This document shows, in pieces, positions 1 to 11,230 of a stretch of 64,000 nucleotides of DNA (its first letter is position 1; each line of letters begins with the position of its first letter). This DNA is from Anaspis maculata (lineage: Eukaryota > Arthropoda > Insecta > Coleoptera > Scraptiidae). A model generated the notes under the pieces. The model had not been told where the DNA came from and made no database searches. It worked only from the letters and a program-made list of their open reading frames with translations. The position numbers and the translations under genes are program-made. The DNA is taken from contig OX421966.1 of the NCBI GenBank assembly GCA_949128115.1, positions 51,705,416-51,769,415 on the forward strand, given 5' to 3'.

Positions 1-1250
1 TGTTGTAGCCCATAAGATACTAATCAAATACCGTGAACCCCAAACTCAAATAATGGACAATTTTTTACCCACAGGGGGTTGAAGTTTGAGGTTTTGACGG
101 CTTCAAATTGATATTATGACGTTGATAAAAGCTTTTTATTTGATTTCTCTTTGAGTTGTGTTTCATGCTGAATGTATTTATTTGACAGAAAAATATCAAC
201 CCCCTCCTCCACCCCCAACCCCAATCTACCATCATAAAATTCGAGATCACTCCCAAAAGCCGCGCGGATGGCTTCTGTGATTTAAATTATGAATTTTGAC
301 ATAAAAATTATTTTCTACCCCTAATGTTGGCGTGCCAATTTTCCTATTTTCCTCGGTTGATTTGGCTGAATTTTTGGTGTTGTGTACTTCTAGTTCTGCT
401 GAACAAAAAGCTCTTATACAAAAACTTATTCCTATGAACAGTTTTTGTTCTGCAGGGGATTGAAGTTCAATATTTATGCTCTCAAATCTTCAACTTCAGT
501 CCCCTGTAGAACAAAAACTGTCCATAGGAATAAGTTTTGGTATGAGAACTTTTTGTTCAGCAGAATTAGAAGTACACAATATCAAAAATTCAGCCAAATT
601 AACTGAGGAAAATTAGAAAATCGGCACCCCAACATTAGGGGTGGAAAATAATTTTTATGTCAAAATTCATAATTTGAATCACAGAATCCATATGTATGGC
701 TGTTGAGAGTGATCTCGAATTTCGTGATGGTAGATAGGGGATGGGGGTGGAGGAGGGGGTTGATATTTTTCTGCCAAATAAATACATTTAGCATGAAACA
801 CAACTTGGGGAGAAACCAAATAGAAAGCTTTTACTTACGTCAGAATATCATTTTTAAGCCGTCAAAACCTCCAACTTCAACCCCCTGTGGGTAAAAAACT
901 GTCCATTATTTGAGTTTGGGGTTCACGGTATTCGATTAGTATCTCATGAGCTACAACATATCAAAAATTCAGAGAATTTAACCGGGAGCCATTTTCCATA
1001 AGAATCGTGCGGGGTCCTTTGGCAGGTTTATAGATAATGATGACAAACCAGCTTATGCTACATTAAAGCTAAATTCGTTGAAACGTTCCTGAGTTACAAA
1101 TTTTTGAAATCCGAAAAAAGTGAACTTTAGAAGGCTGTATCTTCGTCATTAGGCCGAACATTGCAAAATGGTATATAGGTTTTCGTCATATTTTGACGAG
1201 ATCTACCCATAGTTGAATTTTTTGTTATCATGCCTGAGACACCCTGTATA
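1..1250. repeat. Partial foldback element, cut by the window edge
   Basis: Bases 1-477 and about 482-958 are inverted copies with a very short loop, so the first kilobase could fold into one long hairpin. The right side continues to a terminus reading ACACCCTGTA near 1239-1250, which is the end signature of the CAGGGTG foldback family seen elsewhere here. The matching left terminus lies outside the window. Two 63-codon ORFs in opposite orientation (65-256 and 703-894) are mirror products of the palindrome, not genes. Confidence 0.85.
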
Positions 1251-1844
1251 CAGCTTGACAAAATATACATACACAGCTTTTGATTTTATATACTCGATTT
1301 TATACGCCAAAAGATGGTTTTAAACCAAAATGGCCCAATATTTATTGTTATTTTTTATGTGCATCAATTGAAGTAGCTTTCAAAGGTCTTCCATGTAACA
1401 TGTTACTCAAAACTGTCCACTGGAAAAAAAATGTGATTTTTTTTCAAGTACGTTTTCAAGTTTTTTTCCCATACGAGTGATTTGACCTGCAGCACTCAAA
1501 ATTTCGTCTCGGCTATGAGACGAGCTATAATTTCGGCTAATGAGGGCTCTCAAAATTTAAAGACGCAAGAGCATTCACAAAACGACTATTGAGCACCATC
1601 ATGATGTGTGATGTGTGTCATGAAGGAAGCTTAGATATCTGCTATAATGTGTTCTATAACACTTCTGGTTCGGTGTTCGGTTCGTGAGGTAAAAAATTCA
1701 ACATTAGTTTTATGTTTCCCCCTGTACACGGCGCGGCGCCTACACCTTTAGCACTGGTAGCTAGGCCGACCTTAATCGGCCTCAGCAATACGCCTGCAAA
1801 GCGGCTTCGCTTGGATACATCACCCAATTTCGATCTTAATGCCT
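1251..1844. other. Intergenic stretch, nothing recognised
   Basis: AT-rich DNA between the first foldback and a MITE. No credible coding frame, RNA gene or repeat was recognised. Confidence 0.5.
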
Positions 1845-1969
1845 GGAGCCCTATTCTTGAAACGGGGAAACGAGTCCACATGTGTAGTTGCTAGGCAAGG
1901 GCCAATCATAGCTCTCCTTGCAAAACAACAGTCAACACCACATGAGAACTTTGTTCCCCGTTTCAAGAA
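1845..1969. mobile_element. MITE with GAAACGGGG-type terminal repeats, copy 1
   Basis: About 125 bp with inner terminal repeats TTCTTGAAACGGGG on the left and the inverse CCCCGTTTCAAGAA on the right. It matches the copy at 2759-2883 along its length, including the shared core TTGCTAGGCAAGGGCCAATC. The last bases of its right end are lost where the next foldback begins. No target duplication is visible. Confidence 0.75.
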
Positions 1970-3412
1970 ACGCAACGAAATTATTGTTGTACTCCTAATT
2001 TCACCCTTTTTCAAAACTAGGAAACTCCCAACTGGTTCAAACAATTCCAATTGTGTTCAAAGCATTTGAGAACTTGATTCTCTAAGTATAGAATCGTATC
2101 AATTCGAAGGTTGATAGATGTCAACTTGAGTTTCTACAGGTGGTTAAAGAAAGTAATGCAACATTTATAAAGTTTGACATACTCCCATTTTAAACAAAAC
2201 TATATATTCCTTTTGATTTTCAGCATCAATGGTATCTAGCTAAAGCTCATATCTCGAAACAGTTTTGATTTATCTCCATATCTCTTTCATTTACAGGTGA
2301 CATATGAATATATCTGTCCAAGAATCCGACCGGGTAGAGAATTAAATGAAAATCAACATTGTTTTCGGATGATTCTGAACACTCTTTGATGATTCATGAT
2401 TGATTGTGGCAAGAATTTTGGGTCCAAATTGCAGCTGCATGTTTTCCAAAGAGAAGCAGCGGCATTACTCACCTGCAAATGCCGTAACCAATGTTACAGA
2501 AAACAGAGTGTAGAGAGAACTGTCTATTCCCGATTGTTCCGAATTTTGAAACGTTGGTTACGAACATTTCCAGACTAGCCAGCGAGAAAGCTGATCCTTC
2601 CTCAGAAACACGCAATTCTTATTTCGTCCTTTCCTTCATCGATCATTCTTGTGACAATCAATCGTGAAACATCAAAGAGTGTTCATAATGAATGCCTCAT
2701 CTGAAAACAATGTTGGTTTTCATTAATAAATGAATAAATAAATTTGATTCCTCACCTGGGGCCGTATTCTTGAAACGGGGAACTGAGTTCACATTTTTAG
2801 TTGCTAGGCAAGGGCCAATCATAGCTCTCCTTGCATAGCAACACCGCATGAGAACTTTGTTCCTCGTTTCAAGAATAAGGCCCCTGGTCGGATTCATGGA
2901 CAGATATTCATATTCAAATGTCACTTTTGATGCCACCCTATATTTTGAATGTTGGTCTTGAGCCGATTTTGTTTATTGGGTTTTCTTACCTAAGGCTTCA
3001 ACTTCAATATGAGCCCTGGATTTGAAAAATTGGTAAAAAAGGGAAAATGTTATCACCAGAAGACCAAAAAGTCGTTTTGTTGATACCACCCTGTAAATAA
3101 AAGAGATAGAGAGATAAATCAAAAACCGTTTCGAGATATGAATTTTAGCTACATGCCATTGATGTTGAAATTCGAAAGAAACGGTTTTATTTTAAATGGA
3201 AGTATGTCAAACTTTATAAATGTTGCACTACTTTCTTTAACACCCTGTAGAAACTCAAGTTGACATCTATCGACCTTCGAATTGATATGATTCTATACCT
3301 AGAGAATCAAGCTCTCAACTGCTTTAAACAAAATTGAGATTGTTTGAACCAGTCGGGAGTTTTCTTCTTTTGAAAAAGGGTGAAATTTGGAATACGACAA
3401 CATGTTCGTTGC
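1970..3412. repeat. Three-level concentric foldback
   Basis: The outer arms start near GAAACGCAACG on the left and end near CGTTGCGTATT on the right. A second pair of ends lies inside, at 2137 (TA|CAGGTGG) and 3247 (CACCCTG|TA). A third pair lies at 2294 (TA|CAGGTGA) and 3093 (CCACCCTG|TA). The flanks of each inner pair are themselves complementary, so all levels share one centre near 2520-2600. The right arm also carries a 125-bp MITE and about 165 bp of extra sequence flanked by CCACCCTRTA repeats; both are absent from the left arm. Confidence 0.8.
2759..2883. mobile_element. MITE copy 2 with a 3-bp target duplication (CTG)
   Basis: The ends read GGGCC...TTCTTGAAACGGGG and the inverse TTCAAGAATAAGGCCC. 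It is flanked on both sides by CTG (2756-2758 and 2884-2886). The opposite foldback arm near 2325-2335 keeps the equivalent site without the element, which supports a clean 3-bp duplication. A 3-bp duplication and GG-rich ends resemble PIF/Harbinger non-autonomous elements, although CTG is not the usual TWA target; the family assignment is an inference. Confidence 0.8.
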
Positions 3413-4583
3413 GTATTTTAGTTCCAGTTAACGTCCAGTATTAGCAACAAATTTAAATGCGCCTTCAGTTAAAACGATCTTTAAGGTTCACGTTCACCTC
3501 AAAAATTTTATGTTTCATATTCAAAACTTGAAAAAATATACCAAGTGGATGGTGGATAATACCAGTAAAGATAAGAGATTTATTATATAAAATTGGCAAT
3601 GACAAAGTTGTAGATAAAGTCACTGAAACTTAAATCCAACCGTGGGTTCTAATAACCATGCAGTTGATGCACCCCAACAAAATCAAAAAAAAAAGTTGTA
3701 GAGAATTCATTGTACTACAAAAGAGTTCCCGAGGTCATAATTATGTCTATTTTCTTTAGCTAAGCCGTTGATTGTGCTCGAAGTTGCGGGCCAGTCCAGT
3801 AAAATGGAAAAACCCTCAGTATTACATTACCACTTGAATGCTGTGAACACAACAAGGGACATAAAAACATCATAAGCGACAAAGTTGAAGAGAAATAATA
3901 CTAACGCACGTAGGGTCTGTGACAGAAGAGTAAAAAATTTTAAGCGTGATCTATCACAAGAAAGCGTTACTCTCAAAGAGTGAAAAGAGATTTTGACAAA
4001 GATTTTAATTTTTGATAACTCGATTCAAAGCCATTAGAAAACTTTGTCCAGACTTGGAAGTATTTTTCCAACTGTCACCTGTCAGATTTTAAAAAATGTC
4101 GATATTCAAAACTTCAATTTTATTATTCAAGATCTGTCTAATGGATTGGAACCAAGTTCGACAGGAAGCAACGCAACAAAATCATTGAATCAAGTCTGCA
4201 GTTTGAGTTTTCCATCATTTCCCAGTCGGGCGCTACGAATTTTCAAATTTTCTTCTCGTTGTTACCACCCGAGACGGCCGCTCATCTCGGTTTGGACCAG
4301 AACGACGACGCGACGCCTCGCTTGGTGCAGGACTCAACTCAGACTCTCTTTCTCGCTCGGGAATTGACTTTTCTCGAAACATTCCAACTGATATCGGTAG
4401 TAAATTACATTGGGCGTCGACTAAGCTTATTTTTAAATGCAACACGGTCCCGCTTTATCGGCAGTGATTTTTTTCAAATTGAAACTTGCACTTTCCGTGA
4501 AATAAAAAAAATCGCAGAGCAAACTTTGACCTGCGGTAAACTTCACAAAGTATCTATTTGAAGTGCAAAGTTACCATGTGTCA
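3413..4583. other. Unannotated stretch
   Basis: AT-rich DNA. Short overlapping ORFs at 4044-4561 on both strands show no recognisable domain. A moderately GC-rich patch near 4255-4375 is not attributable to any family. Confidence 0.4.
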
Positions 4584-5088
4584 TGGTTGGAGAGAAGATT
4601 GAACTAATTTTTGAAGGGAAAATTTTTGAAATCAGACCTACGGTTTTCGAGCTTTCCCCCTCAAAAAATGCAGATTTTAACTTTTTATCCCAAAAACATC
4701 ATTTAAAATATTGTTTTCCCCTTTTCGACCTTACATTTGGCCATAGGAGTTTTGACACTTTATTTCCAGTATTCATTACATCAACAGTTTTATATACACA
4801 GTAATTTTCTGCAACCCAATCATTTCAACGTTTTTAGCGATGTTTGGCCCAGAAAAGTTTTCTTCCGCCGGCGCCGGCTGGATTCGAACGTCGGTCTGAG
4901 AGGACGCGATGAAATATGGGTTGCGAGCGCGTTAGTTTATGCTTCTGAGCCACCCAGCCGACAAAAAAGAGAAGATTGAACTAATTTTTGAAGGAAAAAT
5001 TTTCGAAATCGGACCAACGGTTTTCGAGCTCTCCCCCTCAAAAAATGCAGATTTTAACTTTTTATCCCAAAAACATCATTTAGTTTAG
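4584..5088. repeat. Direct repeat pair of about 120 bp around a tRNA-like segment
   Basis: Bases 4584-4707 recur at about 4963-5088 in the same orientation with few differences; both contain GAAGATTGAACTAATTTTTG and AAAATGCAGATTTTAACTTT. The spacing is about 377 bp. Between them lies a GC-rich segment with tRNA-like promoter boxes on the minus strand. The arrangement could be a local duplication or ends of a composite insertion. Confidence 0.8.
4855..4972 (-). mobile_element. tRNA-like segment, possible SINE head
   Basis: Read on the minus strand it begins GTCGGCTGGGTGGCTCAGAA, resembling a Pol III A box. It later contains GTTCGAATCC, matching the B-box consensus GWTCRANNC, at tRNA-like spacing. 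A stem is suggested by the complementary GC-rich ends (GTCGGCTGG and CCAGCCGGC). A cloverleaf was not computed, so this may be a decayed tRNA or a SINE fragment. Confidence 0.5.
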
Positions 5089-5883
5089 TTTATTTATATA
5101 CTCTACAATGATCTTAGCCTAAGGTATTTTATAATCTTCGAGTGTCCATGACCATGATAATACAGACATTTTTGTAGCAACATATATATATCTGCACCTG
5201 CCCATTTACTCTTGAACAAGAACTAAGGGGTTCCGGAACAACAATTTCTCTTCCCATTTTTCCGACAGTTTTTCAGTTGGAAATGCAAAACCGGTTTGAC
5301 TCATCGAGGCTGGACTTGAATGATGGGGTTTAAAATGAATCCTCAGTTGACAACTTTCACAATGAGATGATATGGAAAAGGCTCCGAGTTTTTCCGAAAA
5401 AACGAAATATTCCTAGATTTTTTTAAATTTATTGTGAAGATGAAGAAGAAAACAATTATGAAATGAAAAAATATTATTCTTATGAAAATCTGCAAATGTG
5501 TTGCAACTCAAATTCCAACTTCTTACTCAATGGGACGGGACGTCTCGAACAAAAATTAGGTTCCTGTATACTAGTCGGGAGAATATTGTGGTGGCGCAAC
5601 AGATTTTTTGAGATTCTGTGAAGTTAATTACTATGAGTGTCATCGTTGAATATTTATATTCAAGTAAATTTGAGAACTACAGCCATTGTTAGAAGTTTTA
5701 TATCATTGTTTAATTTCTTTAGATGAATTTTCTCAAAAAGTCTGCCATCGCAGACAGACACTCTTCCCCTACTACCCACTAGAAATGGAAGCCCGAGTGA
5801 AAACCGTTCACCCCTAGCCGTCAAGTACATCATTACTAAACTGTTCCTCGACTAGGATGGCGATTTTCAAGTAGTAAAAAAAC
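5089..5883. other. Unannotated stretch
   Basis: AT-rich sequence without a credible ORF, RNA gene or repeat related to other parts of the window. Confidence 0.4.
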
Positions 5884-5985
5884 TATACAAACCACGGTCG
5901 AGAAAATTATTATAGCTTCAGCGCCTTATATCCCTCAGCTGACTGGCGCTCCAGCTATAATAATACTTCCTCAACCTTAGTATAA
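5884..5985. mobile_element. Palindromic MITE Y, copy 1
   Basis: Inverted ends carry AACCACGG / CCTTAGT and share TATTATAGCT with its inverse AGCTATAATA. A core around GCGCC-TTATATCCCTCAGCTG matches the copy at 45726-45842 (GAGGGATATAAGGCGCC in the opposite orientation). The two copies define a small family. The AT-only flanks make a target duplication impossible to assign. Confidence 0.75.
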
Positions 5986-6037
5986 TATTATATAATAACT
6001 ATATCATTTAATACTAGAAATGTTTTTGTTTTGCTTA

Positions 6038-6178
6038 CGGCCAGTTCCATAGTCGGCTTTAAAGTTGACGTTGGGTTTGAACTGTCACTGTCACAGTTAA
6101 AGAGAAAAGATAATGTATCAAGTTACAGTCTAAACGCACTTGGAGTGACGTCTACTAAAGTCATGAAATCTGCTGTTC
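6038..6178. mobile_element. Palindromic MITE Z, copy 1
   Basis: The left end contains AGTCGGCTTTAAAGTTGACG. The right end contains the inverse-type block CAGTCTAAACGCACTTGGAG and then AAAGTCATGAAATC. It is the diverged partner of 32162-32312, which has the same TCTAAACGCACT block and ends. Confidence 0.65.
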
Positions 6179-8520
6179 AATTCAATAGAATAAGTATTCT
6201 AGCAATATTTCGTAGGCATAAGTGGTACCTACCCTAAACCTTCCCCTCCTCTCAGGAATTAATTCCTGAATATACCTTTGATGCCATGGGACCAAGAATG
6301 GCGTGCATTGGTGTCACACCGGAGTTATTTCAATGGAAAAGTACTTCACTTTGTGCTCATTTTTATATTTGCCTTTGTTATTTATCGATTATCAAGTCAC
6401 TATGGGGGTACGGTTGCCATATGGCATCACTGAAGCAAATAATTTAATTGTTTGGCTTGTGTCGTTTACCGAATATTGGTGGTGTAATACCCGGTCTCGG
6501 GTTCAAAACTCGGTCACGGCAGCTGAACTATTTCGTGCGTCCTTCGGCATTTTGGAGTGCACTACCGGTCAAAAAAGCTGGGTGAACTGGGACTACAACT
6601 TTTTCACTACAGCCACGAGATCGCTATTGTATAAAGAAAAACCTCTTGGCAGAAACACTAGGAATAAAATAAGATGGCAAAAATTCGCTAATGGAGTGAT
6701 GGGAGCAGATACCAAATTTTCTCTCGCCAGACGACGCTGAAGTTGCTGGAGTAAGTAGTTCAAATTTTGACAGTGACAGGCCGGTGTTCAGTGTTCATGA
6801 AAAAAATTTGACTACTTTGACAGCGTGGTGACATTCAAATGTCATTTTTGAACTACTCTGTTTATACGGGCGCCATCTACAAAAACTGTCATGATAAATT
6901 CACAGAATGTCAAAACTTATTAACCCTATCAAGTTCCAATAAGACAGTTTTATGAATTCAATATTACATATTAGCTAAATTGATCAACCATAGCTTTTGT
7001 TAAGAGTAAGGATAACAACTAAGGTTTGAAATAAAGTGAATACATGAAATAAATAGAAGTTGAACTTCAAACAGAAACGTGAAAAGATTTTTTTCAATCA
7101 TCAGTAATGTAGGTATCGACGAGTAAGTATGAGTTTGGTAGTTTAAACTGTAGGTGCATCGAAATTGGGTATACTTACTGCAAATTGCAATCAACTGGAC
7201 TCAAGTACATTTACTTCTTTGACAACAGCTCCCTGTACTTATATAAATTGTACCTGTTTAATACTTCAGGATAAGTAATAATAGGTAAGTACATATGTAT
7301 ACATCGCGAAAGTTAAAGTAAGTACCAACATAGAATTCGTGGCTAAGGCCACATTCAAATGATATTAAGTAAGATATAAATTTTCCGCCACCAAACCTGT
7401 TTTTTTTTTCAATCTTCCAGAAGTTTTAAATAGAAAACTTCCGCTTCATGATATTGGTTATCATCCGCTAATTGGCCGATTAGCGATAGCCAACACTTAC
7501 ACTGAGAAAAATACAAAACACTGCGATAACTGCATTTCAGATAGGTTTACTTCGCATTTTCACATGTTTCTATTTCTATAATAAGACTAGCAGGTAGGTA
7601 AGTTACCTATACAAAAGCTTGATAGCTAATTAAAGAACTTGCGACTCCAGATTCTTTTTCGCTGGCTATATATTCAAGGACTACTACTCCACTTTTTTCC
7701 ATCGCACAATGAAGTCATAAGTCGCTTTTGATGGCTGCGTGGAACAAAAAAAAAAAAAGAAAAAAGCGAAAGCTTATTTTCTATATACCTACCTCTACCA
7801 CTAGCAGTAAGCAATTCTAGCACACCTGTTGACACCTTCAATTATTCATCGGCGTTGTTCTATTATCGACACATGATTAGTCACCCCGGTTTTAATAATA
7901 ACACGAAACGACAAAAGACTATCGATTTCGCACCTTAATTATTCTTTTGTTTCAAAATCGAAGAGAGCGCTTAATGATAATTAGTATGTTGTTTCTTTTT
8001 TTGTCATTTCGTCACTTATTCAACCTCCAAGTGCGGGGTGCAGTGAGCATAGAAAGGGCAAAGAGTACTTAAATGACCGGATTTGTAACATTAACAACAA
8101 CGATATACGAAAGAAAAAATCTTTTACAGCTTTGTTTTTGCCAGAAAAACGCATACTTATGCAAATATCAACATCACCTCATAGTCGATAATTTACGATT
8201 TTGTTTACGCGTAACTCTTTTTAGTACTAATGTTAGTGTAGAAGTGGAAGACAAATATATCGTAACGTTATAATTATTCTTGTGCTCTCTTTCTGTGCAT
8301 TTATGCATGAGAAAGTTTTTTAGATATCAAAATTGGAATCAACAGCAAATCCTTGACATATGCCAATAGAAGCGATAATAGTGAATCATTTCGCGCTCTT
8401 TAATATTCACTTTATATGTGTTTGTTCGTTTCGAAAAACATTGAGAATATAAGCTATTGAATTTCAAATTTATGGTAATCAATTTAAATGCGGTGTGTTT
8501 TCTTTTGCAATTTTCTTGCT
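6179..8520. other. Unannotated stretch with one unidentified ORF
   Basis: The longest frame is 6303-6740 on the plus strand (145 codons). It has no domain I recognise, and its composition looks like translated AT-rich DNA. A B-box-like GTTCAAAAC occurs near 6498 but no convincing tRNA fold surrounds it. Many TAGGTA/TACCTA strings and homopolymers are present. Nothing else is supported. Confidence 0.4.
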
Positions 8521-8600
8521 CGCGCGGAAACGGCAGCTTCCAAGGTTTGGTCCTTCGAGCAGCGATCCGTCAAGGGTTTAAAAAGAAAACTTCAACTGGG
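8521..8600 (+). mobile_element. BEL/Pao LTR-like fragment
   Basis: Contains TTGGTCCTTCGAG at 8547-8559 on the plus strand, identical to the block in the leader of the BEL element (37046-37058, minus) and in two fragments at 10393 and 10857. A GC-rich context sets it off from its AT-rich surroundings. Assignment to an LTR rests on this shared block and on my recollection that it is typical of BEL/Pao LTRs. Confidence 0.45.
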
Positions 8601-9112
8601 TTCATTTCATACCACTGGGTTGTGTATTCAATATTCATTCCAATTAAATCATTCTCATATCATTTAACATGTCACATAATATAAAAAAGCCTGGTGTACA
8701 TGCCATTATGTACTATCACAACGATTTTGTTTTGTTTTCTATATAGTAATACAATATAACAAAAAATCTATTTAAAAACAACTATAGCTCTAAGTGGGAG
8801 AATATATTAATTACAAAAAAAAACGTAATTGAGATCGAGTCCCCAAAAGCTGGACGCGATGCGACTGAATACTGAAAATTCGCTCCTATATAACTGTATA
8901 TAAGGAGGGAAATGAGGGTCACATCGTGGCCTAGCCTAATATCACAAGGATGAACGTAAATCATATATAAAAAAAAATTGATGAAAAATCACATATTCTA
9001 TACAATATGAAATTATTGCCCCTAAAAAGCTCGAGAGAAGCGATGAAAAAACGTAAAAAATGACATTCAGTCTTTTCTCGTCAAAAGGTACAAATAGCTC
9101 ATCAGAGGGTCG
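8601..9112 (-). other. Region downstream of the charybde-like gene
   Basis: Likely contains the 3' untranslated region of the adjacent minus-strand gene. I see no canonical AATAAA on the minus strand close to the stop codon, so the transcript end is not defined. Confidence 0.35.
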
Positions 9113-10046
9113 CTAGTCGTCATACGAGCGGTACAGCTTCTTCTTGGTCAGCCCGTACTCGGTAGAGATCATGACAGTGCCACCTCTCGTCATTTTTCTG
9201 CAACAGAATCGAATTGTTAATATAAGTACAAATTGACATCATTTTGAATTGAAAACTAAGAATATATTTGAAACAAAAAATTGAAAGAATAAAAAAGAAA
9301 TGAAACTTACTTGAGAAATTGCGGCAGGAAATTGTTCCACCCTGTAGTGGCTTCTTTGAGCGTGAGGTACAGCTCGAATGTCGTCGGGGTCGTGGGGTCG
9401 ATATTGATGACACTCAGCGTCCTTTGCGAGTCACCCCCTTCGAAATTGATGTAAATCGTGCAGCCCCTAAGTCCGTAGGGCTCCGCTTCGGCTTTTTCGT
9501 ATACGTCCAGGGCCAGGGCCCTGGTCAGGTCGCTCGGCAGCAGGACCTCTCCGCAGGCCAAATGAGCCCTTTTGGCTTGCCTCAGCTCTTCAGTGAAGCG
9601 CTTCGATAACCCTTCGACGATCATCGCTTCGCCCGGCTCCAAATTCAGCAGGGACTGCGAATTGTCGGCTTCTGAAATTTTTCAAAAAATTATTTTTTTT
9701 TCAAATTTCCAAGACAAAACGTACAAAATGTTCAAAAGTAAACAATCGAATCGAGTTTGATGCACACCCTGTATACGCGAGAGTTAAATTTGCAAAAGGA
9801 AAGCGCTGGCGAAGTGAAACTCTGTTGCTAAGCGCTGACGAGGTCACCGCAAGGGGTCACACGAACCGGGCGGCCGGCTTTTGTTTCTTTTCAACTTTTT
9901 TTCTTTTCCAGCGCCGCCCTTGTTTCCCCTAATCACTCATTGAACTACTACCCTTACGCACCTTCCCTAATTTTGTACCTTGAGGTACTAAAAAAAAAGT
10001 ACTCACCACCGAGGTTGTTGTTGAATTGATGGCTGATGATTTCCAT
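9113..10046 (-). CDS. chrb: Charybde/scylla-type protein (REDD1/DDIT4 family), three exons
   Basis: Predicted coding exons are 10046-10007, 9671-9311 and 9197-9113. They encode 161 residues and end in TAG. Splice borders are GTGAGT/TTTCAG and GTAAGT/TTGCAG, and the phases match exactly. The start is the first AUG downstream of the predicted transcription start and sits in a good context (AAAAATGG). Family-typical stretches are LPSDLTRALA, EPYGLRGCTIYINFE, TPTTFELYLTL and the C-terminal tail TEYGLTKKKLYRSY. The middle exon holds most of the REDD1 fold; the last exon gives the basic tail. In flies and vertebrates these cytosolic proteins are induced by hypoxia and stress and restrain TORC1 upstream of TSC1/2. 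The protein is shorter than the Drosophila paralogs, mainly at the N terminus. Whether it is the charybde or scylla ortholog cannot be settled here. Confidence 0.93.
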
Positions 10047-10177
10047 TTTTAATGTAGTATCACAGATTTTTTGAAAAAATACGAATTTATAAAATTCAAG
10101 AATAATAGAAGAAAAAAATGCAAAAAGCCGGCTACTGATCGAGTGCCCGGTAAGCACACCAGCTGACTGTGTAACGT

Positions 10178-10213
10178 ACTGTCGGCCAGAATCAGCTGTG
10201 CCTCGGATTTATA
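10178..10213 (-). promoter_or_regulatory. TATA box and initiator of the charybde-like gene
   Basis: On the minus strand TATAAAT occupies 10213-10207. An arthropod-like initiator ACAGT follows, with its A at 10180, about 33 bases downstream of the first T. That leaves a leader of about 134 nt before the start codon, with no upstream AUG. A CACGT/ACGTG hypoxia-response core lies just upstream at 10263-10267; a role for it is speculative. Confidence 0.65.
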
Positions 10214-10375
10214 CCGGTGCCCCGCCGAGCTTGCGCTCGACCCGGTTCGGCCGGCCCGGTCTACGTGATCACATCCTCACATCCAATTGCCTAGATTCGA
10301 AAAACAAAAAAACAATTTCGTAATTATCAAAACTTAGATACACACAACAATAAAAAGGTGGAGTAATAGTTACGC

Positions 10376-11230
10376 GCGGCGATAATCCTCGCCTCGAAGG
10401 ACCAAATTTTCTGTAGAGGCACACCGCCATAGGAACGGTCCTTTGTTCTTTAGCCGGCGGTCAAAGCAAGCTGCGAGAATAAAAGAAACCAGTGTTTGCA
10501 GTATCGTACATAATACAGTTCATTTGTTTTAGAATTAAGGTGTCGCGATAAATTTGAAAATTATTGCTTCCGTAACCAGCGGGTTGCCCAAGGCGATGTG
10601 ATTATTCTCCATGCTGTTAGGTTAACGGCGCCAGCTTTTAGTGCCCTCGTGCATTTCCTACACTGCTTAATTCAATTATCACTTATTGCTGATGTGTTCA
10701 AAACATAAATTATATAATAAATAAAATAATGTGATAGACAAGCATGTTAAAAACATGTAGGTACTGAAAATAAATAATCGTACAATTTCTGAGTGAAATG
10801 AAAATTGAAAGACTGAAATTTGATAATGATTGGGAACTGAATTGGAAAAAATCCTGCTCGAAGGACCAAGCTTTCGGGCGTCGATACGCACGATAGGGAG
10901 AATCGAAGCCGGCCGGTAAAACGCCGGTTCTTTGTTTCGCTTTGATCGAGCCGGCCGGGGGAAGTAGCTGTACAGAGGTATACAATACAACAAGAGAAAA
11001 GCGTGCAGTGTGTGAGTGTGTGAAACTCGCTTGATTTTCAACTTTTTTTCTTAGTTTTTAACGACGTCAGAAACGTGAAGGTGTTGCGATAAATTCAAAA
11101 ATTATTGCTTCCGAAACATTCTGCTCGCCCAAGGCAACGTTCGAGATTATTCTCGAAGTGTGTTACGTTAGTTTCGCGTTCGCGCGAGGTTAACGGCGCC
11201 AAGTCTGTGAACGTTAGTTTTCATAAGTAT
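10376..11230 (-). repeat. Two diverged direct copies of a BEL-LTR-like module
   Basis: The module runs, in order: CTCGAAGGACCAA (10393 and 10857), a GGTTCTTTGTT-like block, GCGATAAATT followed by ATTATTGCTTCCG (about 10547 and 11087), then GGTTAACGGCGCCA (about 10620 and 11190). The two copies are spaced by roughly 460-570 bp. The first block also lies in the leader of the minus-strand BEL element. I infer solo or tandem LTR fragments lying just upstream of the charybde promoter, in its orientation. Confidence 0.55.

Noticed and set aside
65..894. Two 63-codon ORFs with nearly identical products on opposite strands
   Set aside because: They are mirror translations of one palindrome. The same holds for 17504-17746/21554-21784, 19234-19476/20665-20976, 23677-23901/24744-24968 and 48700-48927/50973-51176.
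2927..2940. CCACCCTATA as the true third-level terminus of the 2-3.4 kb foldback
   Set aside because: The CCACCCTG|TA at 3081-3095 pairs better with the left terminus and flank, so this one was treated as part of the extra segment.
6453..6510. Pol III promoter boxes (TGGCTTGTGTCG and GTTCAAAAC)
   Set aside because: Spacing is plausible, but no acceptor stem or body repeat supports a tRNA or SINE.
6303..6740. 145-codon ORF
   Set aside because: No recognisable domain, tryptophan/asparagine-rich AT-driven composition, no splice or promoter support.
9319..9609. 96-codon plus-strand ORF opposite the charybde exon
   Set aside because: Antisense shadow of the conserved exon.
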